Shown here in pieces: positions 1 to 9,682 of a stretch of DNA of 64,000 bases. A model generated the notes under the pieces. It did no database searches and had not been told where the DNA came from. It saw only the letters and a list, made by a program, of their open reading frames with translations. The DNA is from Nitrospinaceae bacterium. Lineage in GTDB: Bacteria > UBA8248. Both the position numbers and the translations under genes were made by a program. The DNA is taken from assembly GCA_018669005.1 (NCBI GenBank), contig JABJAL010000072.1:324355-388354 (forward strand), written 5' to 3'. Every line of letters starts with the position of its first letter. Position 1 is the stretch's first letter.

Positions 1-1400
1 GACATTTCGAGGAAGCCAGGAAAGCTGGTGATATTCTAGCCGTTACATTGACCCCCGATGAGCATGTGAATAAAGGCCCCCATCGGCCTGCTTTTCCTAA
101 CTTGCTTCGGGCAGAGGCTGTTGCTGCGCTGGATTGCGTGGATTATGTGGCCATCAATAAATGGCCTCTGGCTGTTGAGGCTATACGCCTTCTTCGTCCC
201 GATTTTTATGCCAAGGGCTCGGACTACAAATACTCTGAGGAAGATCGGACGGGTGGAATAGAAAAAGAATCGATGGTTGTTGAGGCGGTGGGCGGGCAGG
301 TGATTTTCACCGACGACATTACCTACAGCTCCTCAAGCCTGATCAACCAGCACATGAATATTTTTACGGACGAGGTTCGGGAGTATTTGCGTGTGTTTGG
401 CGAGAAGTACACGACGGATGATATTGTGGCGTTTATCGAAAGTGTCCGGGATAAAAAGGTTTTGGTCGTAGGCGAGGCCATCATCGACGAATATCAATAT
501 TGCAATAGCATCGGTAAATCGTCGAAAGAACCTATGCTCGCACTCCAGCACCTGTACACAGAAAAATTCGCCGGTGGAATTTTGGCCGTGGCTAATCACG
601 TGTCGAACTTCTGCGATCAGGTTAGCGTTCTTACTTTTCTTGGCGAGGAAAACTCTCAGATAGGATTTGTTAAGGATAATCTGAACGACAATATTGAAGA
701 ATTGTTTCTTTTCAGGGACCGCTCGCCCACCATCGTAAAACGTCGGTTTATCGATCAGTATTTCTTTACAAAGCTATTTGAAATTTATGAGATGGATGAC
801 CAGGGGCTGGGTGCCAAGGAAGATCAGCAATTTTGCACCCTGCTCAATAAGCGTTTGCATGAATTTGACGTTGTGCTCGTGGTGGATTTTGGACATGGCA
901 TGATGAGCAAAAATGCAGTCGATATTTTGTGCGAAAAGTCGCGATTCCTGGCGGTCAATGCCCAATCGAATGCGGGCAATCTGGGGTACCACACCATCTC
1001 CACCTATCCACGAGCCGATTACGCCTGCATGGCGGAAAACGAAATTAGGCTAGAGGCCCGAAATCGCCGGGGCGATTTGAATGAACTGATTCTCGATCTT
1101 TCGAAAATCATCACAGGCGGGCGCGTTTCTGTTACCCGGGGGAAATTCGGGAGCCGCTGCTATAGCGAGAGGGACGGATTCAGCGACTGCCCGGCCATGG
1201 CGGGACAGATTGTGGACAGAGTGGGTGCGGGGGATTCGTTTCTCTCGCTGACGGCCCCCTGTGTGGCGCAAGGGATACCCATGGAGGTTGTAAATTTTAT
1301 TGGAAGCGCTGCCGGGGCACAGGCGGTCGCTACGATCGGAAACCGCTCGGCCATAAAGCGCGTTTCACTATACAAGCATATCGAGTCTCTTCTTAAGTAG
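1..1400 (+). CDS. Bifunctional sugar cytidylyltransferase / PfkB kinase (N-terminus cut by window edge)
   Basis: The reading frame is open from base 3, so the true start lies upstream. The first ~125 visible residues match the nucleotidyltransferase half of HldE/RfaE proteins (VTLTPDEHVNKGPHRPAF, then RPDFYAKGSDYK). From about residue 150 there is a PfkB-type sugar kinase (VLVVGEAIID, a GG-x-A substrate region, and RVGAGDSFL as the catalytic GAGD motif). In E. coli HldE the kinase comes first; here the order is reversed. It would phosphorylate and then nucleotidylate a sugar-1-phosphate precursor, probably a heptose or related sugar, in the cytoplasm. The SIS isomerase 20 bases downstream supports a heptose-like pathway. 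The exact sugar is inferred. Confidence 0.82.
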   Translation, partial: HFEEARKAGDILAVTLTPDEHVNKGPHRPAFPNLLRAEAVAALDCVDYVAINKWPLAVEAIRLLRPDFYAKGSDYKYSEEDRTGGIEKESMVVEAVGGQVIFTDDITYSSSSLINQHMNIFTDEVREYLRVFGEKYTTDDIVAFIESVRDKKVLVVGEAIIDEYQYCNSIGKSSKEPMLALQHLYTEKFAGGILAVANHVSNFCDQVSVLTFLGEENSQIGFVKDNLNDNIEELFLFRDRSPTIVKRRFIDQYFFTKLFEIYEMDDQGLGAKEDQQFCTLLNKRLHEFDVVLVVDFGHGMMSKNAVDILCEKSRFLAVNAQSNAGNLGYHTISTYPRADYACMAENEIRLEARNRRGDLNELILDLSKIITGGRVSVTRGKFGSRCYSERDGFSDCPAMAGQIVDRVGAGDSFLSLTAPCVAQGIPMEVVNFIGSAAGAQAVATIGNRSAIKRVSLYKHIESLLK

Positions 1401-1420
1401 ATTTGTTGCTGGAGATTGTA

Positions 1421-2056
1421 ATGGGGCCCCTGGATTTTACGAACATGAAGGCGGAAACCTATTTTGGGCAGCTCGGGAGTCTGCTTTTGGAAACGCAGGT
1501 GACGCAGAGCGGCGGCGCAGCTCTTTCTCTTGAGGAAGGGATGGCGCGGGCGGCGCAGATGGTGCTCTCGCTGGTTCCTGCCAAGGCAGGTGCATCCGAG
1601 GCGGAGGGCTCGCTTCCCAAGGCGATGATCATCGGAAATGGCGGGAGCGCGGCTATTGCCAGCCATATTCAGAATGACATGTGTAAAAGCGTAGGCGTGC
1701 CCACTATGGTGTTCAATGAGCCCGCGCTACTGACGGCTTTGGCGAACGACGATGGTTATGACACGGCGTTTCGCCAGATGGTGGAAATGTGGGCCGGGCC
1801 GGACGATTTGTTGATGGCAATTAGCAGCTCGGGGAAGTCTGCCAATATACTTGGTGCGGTGGAGGCGGCTTGCTCCCGGGGGTGCCGGGTGATCACTTTT
1901 TCGGGTTTTTCACCGGATAATTCTTTGCGGGGGATGGGCGACTTGAATTTTCATATTTCCTCGGATTCGTATGGTCTTGTGGAGGTTGCCCATATGGCGC
2001 TGGCCCACTATGTGACGGACAGTGCCATGCACAACATAGACAAGGGAAGGAACTGA
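1421..2056 (+). CDS. SIS-domain phosphosugar isomerase (GmhA-like)
   Basis: A protein of 211 residues with one SIS (sugar isomerase) fold. The phosphate-binding signature IIGNGGSAAIASHIQNDM and the second serine cluster AISSSGKSANI are clear. I chose the ATG at 1421 because GGAG sits 6 bases upstream; an in-frame TTG at 1403 has no such site. GmhA converts sedoheptulose-7-phosphate to heptose-7-phosphate, and this protein lies directly after a heptose-type kinase/cytidylyltransferase, which supports that role. It could act on a related ketose phosphate. The next gene begins 1 base after its stop, so the two are probably translated from one message. Confidence 0.82.
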   Translation: MGPLDFTNMKAETYFGQLGSLLLETQVTQSGGAALSLEEGMARAAQMVLSLVPAKAGASEAEGSLPKAMIIGNGGSAAIASHIQNDMCKSVGVPTMVFNEPALLTALANDDGYDTAFRQMVEMWAGPDDLLMAISSSGKSANILGAVEAACSRGCRVITFSGFSPDNSLRGMGDLNFHISSDSYGLVEVAHMALAHYVTDSAMHNIDKGRN

Positions 2057-2057
2057 A

Positions 2058-3062
2058 GTGTCTGATAACGACTTTAACAAAGTTCTCGTAACGGGTGGCG
2101 CTGGCTACGTAGGCTCGGTTCTGGTGCCCAAGCTTCTTGCCGCAGGGCACCGGGTCAGGGTGCTCGATCTTTTCATGTTCGGTGAAGATATTCTAAGCCC
2201 CGATGGGGATAATCCGAACCTTGAGCAGATCAAGGGCGACATTCGCAACCGCGAGACGCTTGAGAATGCGCTTGAGGGCTGCGATGCGGTGATACACCTT
2301 GCCTGCATTTCGAACGACCCGAGCTTTGAGCTTGACCCGGAACTGGGTAAATCCATCAACTACGATGCGTTTGTGTTGTTGACCGAGCTTGCCCGCGACA
2401 TGGGGGTGCGCCGCTTCATTTACGCCTCCTCGTCCAGTGTCTACGGGATAAAGGATGTGGATAACGTTACCGAGGAACTCCCCCTTCTGCCCCTGACCGA
2501 CTATTCGAAATACAAGGCCATGTGTGAGGACGTCCTACTCGAAAAGGACACGCCGGGCTTTAACTGGCTCATCCTTCGACCGGCGACGGTGTGCGGCTAC
2601 TCGCCTCGACTTCGGCTGGACTTGACGGTGAACATCCTCACCAATCATGCCATCACCAACCGGCTGATCAAAGTGTTTGGCGGCGATCAGATGCGTCCCA
2701 ACATTCATATTGAGGACATGACGGATCTGTATGTCAAAAGTCTTGAGTGGCCCGATGAGAAAATTCACGGAAAAATATTCAATGCCGGTTACGACAATAA
2801 AAAGGTCATTGAAATTGCCGAGACGATTCAGGATGTAATTGGCGAGGGCGTGGAAATCGTCAGGACCCCGACCGACGATAATCGCTCCTACCATATATCT
2901 TCACAAAAAATTAAAAACGAGTTGGGCTTTGCCCCCGAGAGAACGATCAAAGACGCCGCTGCCGACCTGGTGGGCGCGTTCGAAGCTGGAAAGATTCCCG
3001 ATTCGATGTCCGATGATCGTTACTACAACATCAAAGTGATGCAAAATATAAATCTCAAGTAA
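2058..3062 (+). CDS. NAD-dependent nucleotide-sugar epimerase/dehydratase (extended SDR)
   Basis: A 334-residue extended short-chain dehydrogenase. The Rossmann motif is GGAGYVGSVL near the N-terminus; the active-site serine cluster is YASSSSVYG and the catalytic pair is YSKYK. The start is GTG, with GGAAGG a few bases upstream. Such enzymes epimerise, dehydrate or reduce NDP-sugars in the cytoplasm. Its place between the heptose-type genes and two DegT aminotransferases points to synthesis of a modified sugar for surface polysaccharide. The exact reaction cannot be read from the sequence. Confidence 0.85.
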   Translation: MSDNDFNKVLVTGGAGYVGSVLVPKLLAAGHRVRVLDLFMFGEDILSPDGDNPNLEQIKGDIRNRETLENALEGCDAVIHLACISNDPSFELDPELGKSINYDAFVLLTELARDMGVRRFIYASSSSVYGIKDVDNVTEELPLLPLTDYSKYKAMCEDVLLEKDTPGFNWLILRPATVCGYSPRLRLDLTVNILTNHAITNRLIKVFGGDQMRPNIHIEDMTDLYVKSLEWPDEKIHGKIFNAGYDNKKVIEIAETIQDVIGEGVEIVRTPTDDNRSYHISSQKIKNELGFAPERTIKDAAADLVGAFEAGKIPDSMSDDRYYNIKVMQNINLK

Positions 3063-3149
3063 GCGGAACTCCTGGCCGCCGAACGAGAAATACGCTTCAA
3101 GACAGAACACTCCGCCCGGAATGTTCAGGACTGTCGGGCCGGTGGTGAA

Positions 3150-4268
3150 ATGAGTGCTGATTCTCGAAACGTTCCCTATGTAAATATTGCCGGCCAGCAT
3201 GCCGCCATCAAGGTGGAGTTGATGCAGGCGGTCGAAGGCGTCATTGATCGGGGAGATTTTATCCTCGGAGAATCGGTGGCCGAGTTCGAGCGGCGCTTCG
3301 CCGAGCTTTGCGGCGTCCGCTATGCCGTGGGTGTCAACTCCGGGACGGATGCGCTCGTTATTGCCCTGCGTGCGCTCGATATCGGGCCAGGCGATGAGGT
3401 TATCACCGCGCCCAACTCTTTTGTCGCCAGCGCTAGTTGCATCGAGTTGACCGGGGCCAAGCCGGTTTTCGTCGATGTCCGGGATGACTACAACATCGAC
3501 CCGGCGCTTTTAGAGGCGGCGGTTACGCCCAAGACCAGAGCGATTCTTCCGGTGCACCTGACTGGTCGCCCAGCGGACATGGAGCCGATTAATGAGGTGG
3601 CTCGCCGCCACGGCCTCCATGTGGTCGAGGACGCTGCCCAGGCCGTGTCTGCGGGTTACAGGGGCCGCAACGCCGGCGCGCTCGGAACGATAGGCTGCTT
3701 TAGCCTCCATCCCCTCAAAACGCTTAATGCCTGCGGGGACGGCGGAATGCTCACCACCGACGATGAGACGCTTTTCGAGCGCTTCAAGCTGATGCGCAAC
3801 CTTGGGCTCGAGAGCCGGGACAATACGGTTATCTGGAGTGGTAATTCGCGCCTCGACAGTATCCAGGCGGCGATGCTCCTCGTGAAGATGAAATATCTTG
3901 ACGCTTGGACCGAAAAACGCCGCTCAAACGCTACGCACTACCAAAAAGCGCTGGCCGGGGTAACGGATGTATCCGTTCCAACCGATAAGGAGCATGAGCG
4001 GGCGGTCTACCATGCGTTTGTGATTCAGGCAGAGCGCCGCGATGAGCTAAAGGCGCACCTCGAAAGCCGGGGGGTGGGCTCGGCCGTTCATTATCCCAGG
4101 CCGATTCATCTACAGTCGGTGGGCGCATCGTTGGGCTATGGGCCGGGGAGTTTTCCCGAAACCGAGCGGCAAGCGGATAAAATATTGAGCCTGCCTATTT
4201 ATCCAGAGTTGACGGAAGACGATCTCGGCCATGTGGCCGCAACCATAGAGGACTTTTACCAAAAATGA
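3150..4268 (+). CDS. DegT/DnrJ/EryC1/StrS family sugar aminotransferase (copy 1)
   Basis: A PLP-dependent nucleotide-sugar aminotransferase of 372 residues, normal for the family. [17 protein letters not shown] is the cofactor phosphate-binding region, VVEDAAQA carries the aspartate that contacts the pyridine nitrogen, and the Schiff-base lysine is probably Lys190 in [16 protein letters not shown]. It would transfer an amino group from glutamate to a keto-sugar nucleotide made by the neighbouring SDR. Its last four bases (ATGA) overlap the start of the next gene, which is a paralogue, so translation is probably coupled. Confidence 0.9.
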   Translation: MSADSRNVPYVNIAGQHAAIKVELMQAVEGVIDRGDFILGESVAEFERRFAELCGVRYAVGVNSGTDALVIALRALDIGPGDEVITAPNSFVASASCIELTGAKPVFVDVRDDYNIDPALLEAAVTPKTRAILPVHLTGRPADMEPINEVARRHGLHVVEDAAQAVSAGYRGRNAGALGTIGCFSLHPLKTLNACGDGGMLTTDDETLFERFKLMRNLGLESRDNTVIWSGNSRLDSIQAAMLLVKMKYLDAWTEKRRSNATHYQKALAGVTDVSVPTDKEHERAVYHAFVIQAERRDELKAHLESRGVGSAVHYPRPIHLQSVGASLGYGPGSFPETERQADKILSLPIYPELTEDDLGHVAATIEDFYQK

Positions 4269-5395
4269 CGCCTGAGCCTGAGACAGTCACCCGCGTTCCG
4301 TTTTCTTATCTTGACCGGCAGTTTGCCAATGTCGATGATTATCTTGAGGACATCAAGAAGCTTGTCATCAGCGGAGATTTCACCCTCGGAGCTGCACTTG
4401 CCGAGTTCGAGAACCGCTTCGCCGAGTTATGCGGCGCACCTCATGCCGTTGGTGTAGGCACTGGAACGGACGCGCTGGCTATGTCTCTAAAGGTTCTCGG
4501 CGTGGGACCGGGCGATGAGGTAATTACCACGCCGACGACGTTTGTTGCAACGGTGGGCGCCATTGCGATGACCGGTGCACGACCCGCGTTTGTGGATAGC
4601 GAGGATGGATTCGTAATCGATCCGGAAAAAATCGAGGCGGCGATCACACCAAAAACGAAAGCCATTGTACCCGTCCACTACACGGGCAATGTCGCGGACA
4701 TGCCTGCCATAATGGAAATCGCCGACAAACACGGCCTTATTGTTGTGGAGGACGCCTGCCAGGCCATCATGGGAGCAATCAACGGCAAGCCTGTTGGATC
4801 GTGGGGGGCAGCGGCAGGCTTTAGCCTTCATCCGCTCAAGAACCTTAATGTGTGGGCTGATGGAGGGGTGATAGTCACCCATTCTGCAGAGCTTGCCGAC
4901 AAACTCCGACTTTACCGAAATCATGGGCTAGTGGGTCGCGATGAGGTGGCTATTTATGGGATCAACTGCCGACTGGACACGATTCAGGCCGTGGTGGGAA
5001 ATCGTCTGATCGGCCAGACAGAATTTATCACCACCCAAAGAATCGCTAACGCTAAAAAATATGACGAGGCGTTTGCGGACATGGGCGAGTTTATCGACAT
5101 CCCGCAGCGCCGCCCTGGTGTGCAGCATGTTTATCATCTGTATCTTTTGCGGGTGGCGCGTCGAGATGAACTATTAAAGTTTTTGAATGAAAATGGTGTT
5201 GAAGCTAAAATTCACTATCCCATTCCGATGCACCTCCAGGAGGCGACGAGGGATCTGGGTTATAAAATGGGTGATTTCCCCAAGAGCGAGGAGGATAGCC
5301 GAAATATTATTACCCTTCCGGCTCATCAACATCTTACACTTGGGGAAATTGAATATTCGATTAAGAAAGTCAGGGAATTTTACTCGAATAAATAG
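4265..5395 (+). CDS. DegT/DnrJ/EryC1/StrS family sugar aminotransferase (copy 2)
   Basis: A 376-residue paralogue of the preceding gene with the same motifs: [25 protein letters not shown], and the probable PLP lysine Lys192 in [16 protein letters not shown]. The start overlaps the upstream stop as ATGA. Two adjacent copies suggest either two amino positions on one sugar or a heteromeric enzyme; the sequences have diverged enough that a recent duplication is unlikely. A related non-transaminating dehydratase activity exists in this family, but it replaces the lysine, and here the lysine is kept. Confidence 0.9.
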   Translation: MTPEPETVTRVPFSYLDRQFANVDDYLEDIKKLVISGDFTLGAALAEFENRFAELCGAPHAVGVGTGTDALAMSLKVLGVGPGDEVITTPTTFVATVGAIAMTGARPAFVDSEDGFVIDPEKIEAAITPKTKAIVPVHYTGNVADMPAIMEIADKHGLIVVEDACQAIMGAINGKPVGSWGAAAGFSLHPLKNLNVWADGGVIVTHSAELADKLRLYRNHGLVGRDEVAIYGINCRLDTIQAVVGNRLIGQTEFITTQRIANAKKYDEAFADMGEFIDIPQRRPGVQHVYHLYLLRVARRDELLKFLNENGVEAKIHYPIPMHLQEATRDLGYKMGDFPKSEEDSRNIITLPAHQHLTLGEIEYSIKKVREFYSNK

Positions 5396-5407
5396 GCGGT
5401 CTTGAAG

Positions 5408-6400
5408 ATGGCTCAAAATAAATTTGTTGTCATCGGAAGCAACTGTTTCACGGGAAGCCATATCGTGGACGCGCTTGTCGAGAACCCGGACAATCAGGTT
5501 ATCGGCATCAGCCGCTCGCCTGAGTACAAGGATTTCTTCCTGCCCTATAAACGACACCCAGGGAATAATTTTACGTTCCATCAATTTGAGGTGGTGGGGG
5601 ATTTTGCGGCAATTGCCGAACTCCTGGATCAATTCAAACCCGAATATGTAATCAACGTGGCGGCCCTTAGCGAGGTCGGGATCAGCAACGAGCAACCGGT
5701 GGAATATTTTGCGGTGAACGCAACTGCGGTTGTGAGGCTTTGCAACCATCTCCGGCGGACATCCTATCTTCGGCAATATATTCATATTTCCTCCGCCGAG
5801 GTTTTTGGCGCGAATACGGGCCAGCTTGATGAGGTAGCTCTTTTTAACCCCACCACACCCTATGCCGTGTCCAAGTCGGCGGCCGATATGTTTTTGTACA
5901 GCCTGATACGAAATTTTGATTTTCCCGTCACGTTGATCAGATCTACGAACGTTTTCGGAAAGCATCAGCAGCTTTATAAGATCATTCCTCGAATGATTAT
6001 ATACAATAAGCTGGGCAAGAAGGTTGAGCTTCACGGGGGAGGCAAGTCCAGTAAATTTTTTATCCATATCCGGGATGTGGTCAACGGATTGATGCTTGCA
6101 ATCGAGAAGGAGAAGACGGGAACTTTTCATTTCTCGGTTCCTGACAATGAGGTGATCGCGGGTATCGTCCGGCGTGTGTGCGAGAGGCTGGGCAGCGATT
6201 TCGAGCAATCCACCACGGTGGTGGGAGAGCGACTGGGCCAGGATCCTAGCTACTGGCTCAACTGCTCGCGGGCGATGGAGGAACTTGGCTGGAAGCCCCG
6301 GATATCCTTCGAGGAAGGTGTGGACGAAGTCATCGAATGGGTGGAAGCCAATTGGGCCCAGATTGAAAAAGAGCCTCTGGAATACATCCATAAAGTTTAG
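5408..6400 (+). CDS. NAD-dependent epimerase/dehydratase, GDP-mannose dehydratase-like
   Basis: About 330 residues of extended SDR. The cofactor motif is GSNCFTGSHIV, a slightly unusual glycine pattern. The active site shows HISSAEVFG and YAVSKSAADM (Tyr-x3-Lys), typical of GDP-mannose 4,6-dehydratase and related nucleotide-sugar enzymes. I prefer the ATG at 5408 over a TTG two codons earlier. It is probably the second sugar-modifying SDR in this polysaccharide operon. The product cannot be named more exactly from sequence alone. Confidence 0.83.
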   Translation: MAQNKFVVIGSNCFTGSHIVDALVENPDNQVIGISRSPEYKDFFLPYKRHPGNNFTFHQFEVVGDFAAIAELLDQFKPEYVINVAALSEVGISNEQPVEYFAVNATAVVRLCNHLRRTSYLRQYIHISSAEVFGANTGQLDEVALFNPTTPYAVSKSAADMFLYSLIRNFDFPVTLIRSTNVFGKHQQLYKIIPRMIIYNKLGKKVELHGGGKSSKFFIHIRDVVNGLMLAIEKEKTGTFHFSVPDNEVIAGIVRRVCERLGSDFEQSTTVVGERLGQDPSYWLNCSRAMEELGWKPRISFEEGVDEVIEWVEANWAQIEKEPLEYIHKV

Positions 6401-6547
6401 GTTTCCTCGATGTTGGAATGGAAGCGTGACCAGGCGGCTCGCTTGGGAGTTGGATGGGGATATGCCCTGAGCTAAGCCATTAGCCCGAGGACTTTGGGAA
6501 ACATTCAGGGGTTATCGTGTGCGAATTTCGAATGCGGGGTGATTGAA

Positions 6548-7207
6548 GTGGTCGAGATTAATCTCATGGACCGATATCCAAAGAGCAAACGTGCTATCGA
6601 TGAGCGCGCGAGGCTTATCACTGAGGCGCACCGCGAGGTCGCACGCCAGTTTGGAAAAGATTTTTTCGATGGTGGTCGTTTGAACGGATACGGGGGCTAT
6701 AATTACCACCCTCGTTTTTGGCAAGAGACGGTTAAACGTTTTCGGGATCATTACAGTTTGGCCGATGATGCCAGTGTTTTGGATGTCGGGTGCGGCAAAG
6801 GATTTATGCTGCATGACTTCAAGGCGCTTATGCCGGAACTTACCGTTGCCGGAATAGACATATCCGAATACGCCATTGGAAAAACTATTGAGCCGGTTGC
6901 TAAATTTTGCTGGGTGGGCAATGCGCGTGAGCTGCCCTTTGAGGACGACTCGTTCGACCTGGTGATTTCCATCAATACCATCCACAATTTGCCTCGTGAG
7001 GAATGTAAACAGGCGCTGGGTGAGATCGAACGCGTGAGCCGTGCGCATGCCTTCATCATCAACGATGCTTGGCGAAACGAGGAGGAGCATGAGCGCATGC
7101 TGTCCTGGAACCTGACGGCGCTGACGTATATGCACGTGGATGATTGGGTGAATTTTTTTGCTGAGGCGGGCTACACCAAAGACTATTACTGGTTCATCGC
7201 CGAGTAA
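6548..7207 (+). CDS. SAM-dependent class I methyltransferase
   Basis: About 219 residues. The SAM-binding motif I is VLDVGCGKGFMLHDF, followed by the acidic loop VAGIDISEYA and a motif IV-like stretch LPFEDDSFDLVISINTIHNL. This is the Methyltransf_11/25 type fold. I chose the GTG at 6548, which has GCGGGG 8 bases upstream; an ATG at 6566 is possible. In a sugar-modification locus the likely role is methylation of an amino or hydroxyl group on the sugar or glycan, but the substrate is inferred. Confidence 0.75.
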   Translation: MVEINLMDRYPKSKRAIDERARLITEAHREVARQFGKDFFDGGRLNGYGGYNYHPRFWQETVKRFRDHYSLADDASVLDVGCGKGFMLHDFKALMPELTVAGIDISEYAIGKTIEPVAKFCWVGNARELPFEDDSFDLVISINTIHNLPREECKQALGEIERVSRAHAFIINDAWRNEEEHERMLSWNLTALTYMHVDDWVNFFAEAGYTKDYYWFIAE

Positions 7208-7214
7208 ATTTTGT

Positions 7215-7231
7215 CGGGGCTCAAAGCCCCG
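7215..7231 (+). other. Short strong hairpin between methyltransferase and dehydrogenase
   Basis: A perfect 7-bp stem (CGGGGCT / AGCCCCG) with a 3-base loop, followed only by TTAAT. It could be a weak terminator or an mRNA-stabilising hairpin inside the operon. The next gene has its own good ribosome site, so read-through is likely. Confidence 0.4.
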
Positions 7232-7256
7232 TTAATATGTAAAGGAAGAGGCGCCA

Positions 7257-8306
7257 ATGCCACAAAGCACAGAGGCTGCGATATTAACCGAGACGGGAAA
7301 ACCACTTTCAATACTCCCGCTCGAAATCCCAGATCTTGCGCCAGGTCAGGTCTTAGTGGATGTTGCGTTCAGCGGCCTTTGCCATACCCAGCTTTTGGAA
7401 ATTAGGGGAAAACGGGGACCTGATCGATTTCTTCCCCATACTTTGGGCCACGAGGGCTCAGGCGTTGTCGCCGCCATTGGCGCCGGTGTGGCAAAGATTG
7501 CGCCCGGCGATCGTGTGGTTCTTTCTTGGCTTAAAGGCGAGGGTGCTGATGTGCCCGCCACGGTTTATCAATCCGGGGAGATGAAAATTAACTCCGGTGC
7601 GATCAGCACTTTCATGCGCCGGACGGTGACATGTGAAAATCGAGTGACATCGATTCCCGATGCCTTGCCGCTTCGGGAGGCCGCGCTTTTGGGCTGTGCC
7701 ATTCCGACAGGGGCGGGGGTTGTTCGCAACACGGCTGGTGTGGGGGCGGGGGAGAGTGTCGCCATTTTCGGCATCGGCGGCATTGGCCAGAGCGCGGTGC
7801 TGGCCGCTGGTTTTGTGGAGGCGGGAGTGGTTATCGCGATTGATGTTGTAGACAGTAAGCTTGAACAGGCGCAGCGCCTCGGCGCCACGCATCTGATCAA
7901 TGCCCACGAAAAAGACCCGCTGAAAACGATTATGGACATCACCGATGGTCGCGGGGTGGATTATTCCTTCGAGGCGGCCGGCATCGCCCAGACAATGGAG
8001 GTGGCTTTTGGGTGTGTTCGTGTGGGCGGCGGGCTGTGCGTTCTTGTGGGAAACCTGCCGTTCGGGGAGCGAATTTCTATCGACCCTTTTGATCTGATCA
8101 AGGGAAAGAAAATCGTCGGTAGTTGGGGAGGGGAGAGCCGCCCGGATAAGGACATCCCCTTTTATGCGGAACTCTACCTCGCCGGAAAGCTCAAACTCGA
8201 AGAGTTAATTACGCACTCCTACCCGCTTGATGATATCAACTTAGGGTTTGATGAACTTGAGAAGGGAGCCGTACAAAGGGCTCTAATAGATATGGCACTC
8301 AGCTAA
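7257..8306 (+). CDS. Zinc-type alcohol dehydrogenase-like protein lacking the structural zinc lobe
   Basis: A 349-residue medium-chain dehydrogenase. Catalytic zinc ligands are visible as the Cys in FSGLCHTQ, the His-Glu of GHEGSGVV and the Cys in LLGCAIPTG. The NAD-binding motif is GIGGIGQSAV, then VIAIDVVDSK. The four-cysteine structural zinc loop expected between the two is absent: the stretch WLKGEGADVPATVYQSGEM has no cysteine. AAGGAAGAG precedes the ATG. It is the last + strand gene of the sugar locus and may oxidise or reduce a sugar intermediate or a small alcohol; that role is inferred from position. Confidence 0.82.
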   Translation: MPQSTEAAILTETGKPLSILPLEIPDLAPGQVLVDVAFSGLCHTQLLEIRGKRGPDRFLPHTLGHEGSGVVAAIGAGVAKIAPGDRVVLSWLKGEGADVPATVYQSGEMKINSGAISTFMRRTVTCENRVTSIPDALPLREAALLGCAIPTGAGVVRNTAGVGAGESVAIFGIGGIGQSAVLAAGFVEAGVVIAIDVVDSKLEQAQRLGATHLINAHEKDPLKTIMDITDGRGVDYSFEAAGIAQTMEVAFGCVRVGGGLCVLVGNLPFGERISIDPFDLIKGKKIVGSWGGESRPDKDIPFYAELYLAGKLKLEELITHSYPLDDINLGFDELEKGAVQRALIDMALS

Positions 8307-8368
8307 AATCAGCTCGCATTGGGGTGCTCGCAGGACCATCATTCCCTGCAATGTAGTAAATGTCGATA

Positions 8369-9682
8369 CTAGAAGTAGACCTCGGGGACGACGATGATAT
8401 CCCCCGGTTTAAGAAATTGATCGTGGCTCCGGTCGCCTTCCATGATTTTCTCGACATCAACTTCGATAACGCGTTCCTCCCCATCTTCAACACGTACGAC
8501 CCGGGTCCGGTTAGCCGCCGCGAGTTTGGTTAGGCCGCCAGCTTTTGAAATCGCCTCAACCACCGACCGGGTCTGATCTGTTAGATCGTAGGGACCCGGG
8601 CTTTTCACTTCGCCGAAGACGAAAATTTGATCCGCCTCCGGTATGAAAACGGTATCTTTATCACGAAGTGGCATGTTGAGTGAAAGGTCGCCTTCCTTGA
8701 GGAGGCGGTTCAGGTCGATGGTGATATGTTGAACTTTTTTGTCTTTCCCCTCCGACTGGCGGAGCACGATAATGTTTTTCCCTGCGCCTTCGATATTCAC
8801 CCCGCCAGCTTTCGCGATGGTTTCCAGAAGGGTGATCGTCCCTTTGAGGGGGATGCCGCCCGGGGTCTTCACCGCGCCAAGGACGTTAATGAACTTACTT
8901 GAGAATTCCGTCACCTGGACGGTGATCTGGGGGTTGACCAAAAAGTCTTTTCTCAGTCGCCGTGTAATCTCATTTTCCACTTCGTTGGTTGTAAGGCCGA
9001 TTACCTTGACCCGGCCTATCAGGGGAAAAGTGATAAAGCCATCGTTGCTCACGCGAATGGCCTTTTTCGACAGCTCCTCTTCCTCGAAAATGATAACCGA
9101 GAGGACATCTTTTCCGCCGATAGTGTAATCGATAGATTTTTTTAAGCCGGATACCTGGGGAATGAGGAACTGGGATTCTTTGTTTTGCTTAGTATTTTCG
9201 GCTCTTTTGGATTTGCTTCCGGTTTCTGTGGTTTTGGCCAAATTGCCCGAATATTCGATTTCAATCCGGAAATTATTCCGGGCTTGTTTCGAGGTGAATT
9301 TAAACGGCCTATCCATTTGGATGATTATGTTAAGTCCCCCGTGTTTTCTCCGGAGGTTTGAAACTTTGATTGACTTGATGCCGCCACGAGGTAATTTGAG
9401 TTTCTTGTTTATGTTGCCGATGTCTTGGCCAAGGGCAAACGGGATTCTGATTTCCAGACTCGGGGGGACATCCACTGCCTCGACTCTTGGCTCAAAAGAG
9501 CGATCTCCTTTCAAGGTGATGGCAGTGCTGTTGTTGCCCGGTTCAATTTCCAACGCTTGTATTCGAGCTAACCGTACAGACCTGTCCCCCTGGCTGCCGC
9601 ACCCAGCTAAAAAAGCGGAAACGAATAGAGTGCAAATCAAGTATGAAAAAAGATTAATTCGCTTGAACAGGGAACGCTGCAT
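8369..9682 (-). CDS. Polysaccharide export outer-membrane lipoprotein (Wza-like, with AMIN domain)
   Basis: About 437 residues. A lipoprotein signal ends in FLAGC (Cys28). Residues ~35-145 resemble an AMIN domain, which binds peptidoglycan or the envelope. From about 180 a Poly_export domain begins (DYTIGGKDVLSVIIFEEEEL) and is followed by two SLBB repeats (FINVLGAVKTPGGIPLKG; IFVFGEVKSPGPYDLTDQ). I chose the ATG at 9682, with GAGG 9 bases upstream, over a TTG at 9697. Wza-type proteins form the outer-membrane pore for capsule or exopolysaccharide. It runs convergently to the sugar genes. Confidence 0.9.
   Translation of the reverse strand: MQRSLFKRINLFSYLICTLFVSAFLAGCGSQGDRSVRLARIQALEIEPGNNSTAITLKGDRSFEPRVEAVDVPPSLEIRIPFALGQDIGNINKKLKLPRGGIKSIKVSNLRRKHGGLNIIIQMDRPFKFTSKQARNNFRIEIEYSGNLAKTTETGSKSKRAENTKQNKESQFLIPQVSGLKKSIDYTIGGKDVLSVIIFEEEELSKKAIRVSNDGFITFPLIGRVKVIGLTTNEVENEITRRLRKDFLVNPQITVQVTEFSSKFINVLGAVKTPGGIPLKGTITLLETIAKAGGVNIEGAGKNIIVLRQSEGKDKKVQHITIDLNRLLKEGDLSLNMPLRDKDTVFIPEADQIFVFGEVKSPGPYDLTDQTRSVVEAISKAGGLTKLAAANRTRVVRVEDGEERVIEVDVEKIMEGDRSHDQFLKPGDIIVVPEVYF

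Noticed and set aside
6410..6475. 21-codon frame after the second epimerase
   Set aside because: Too short and without a clear ribosome site or conserved features.
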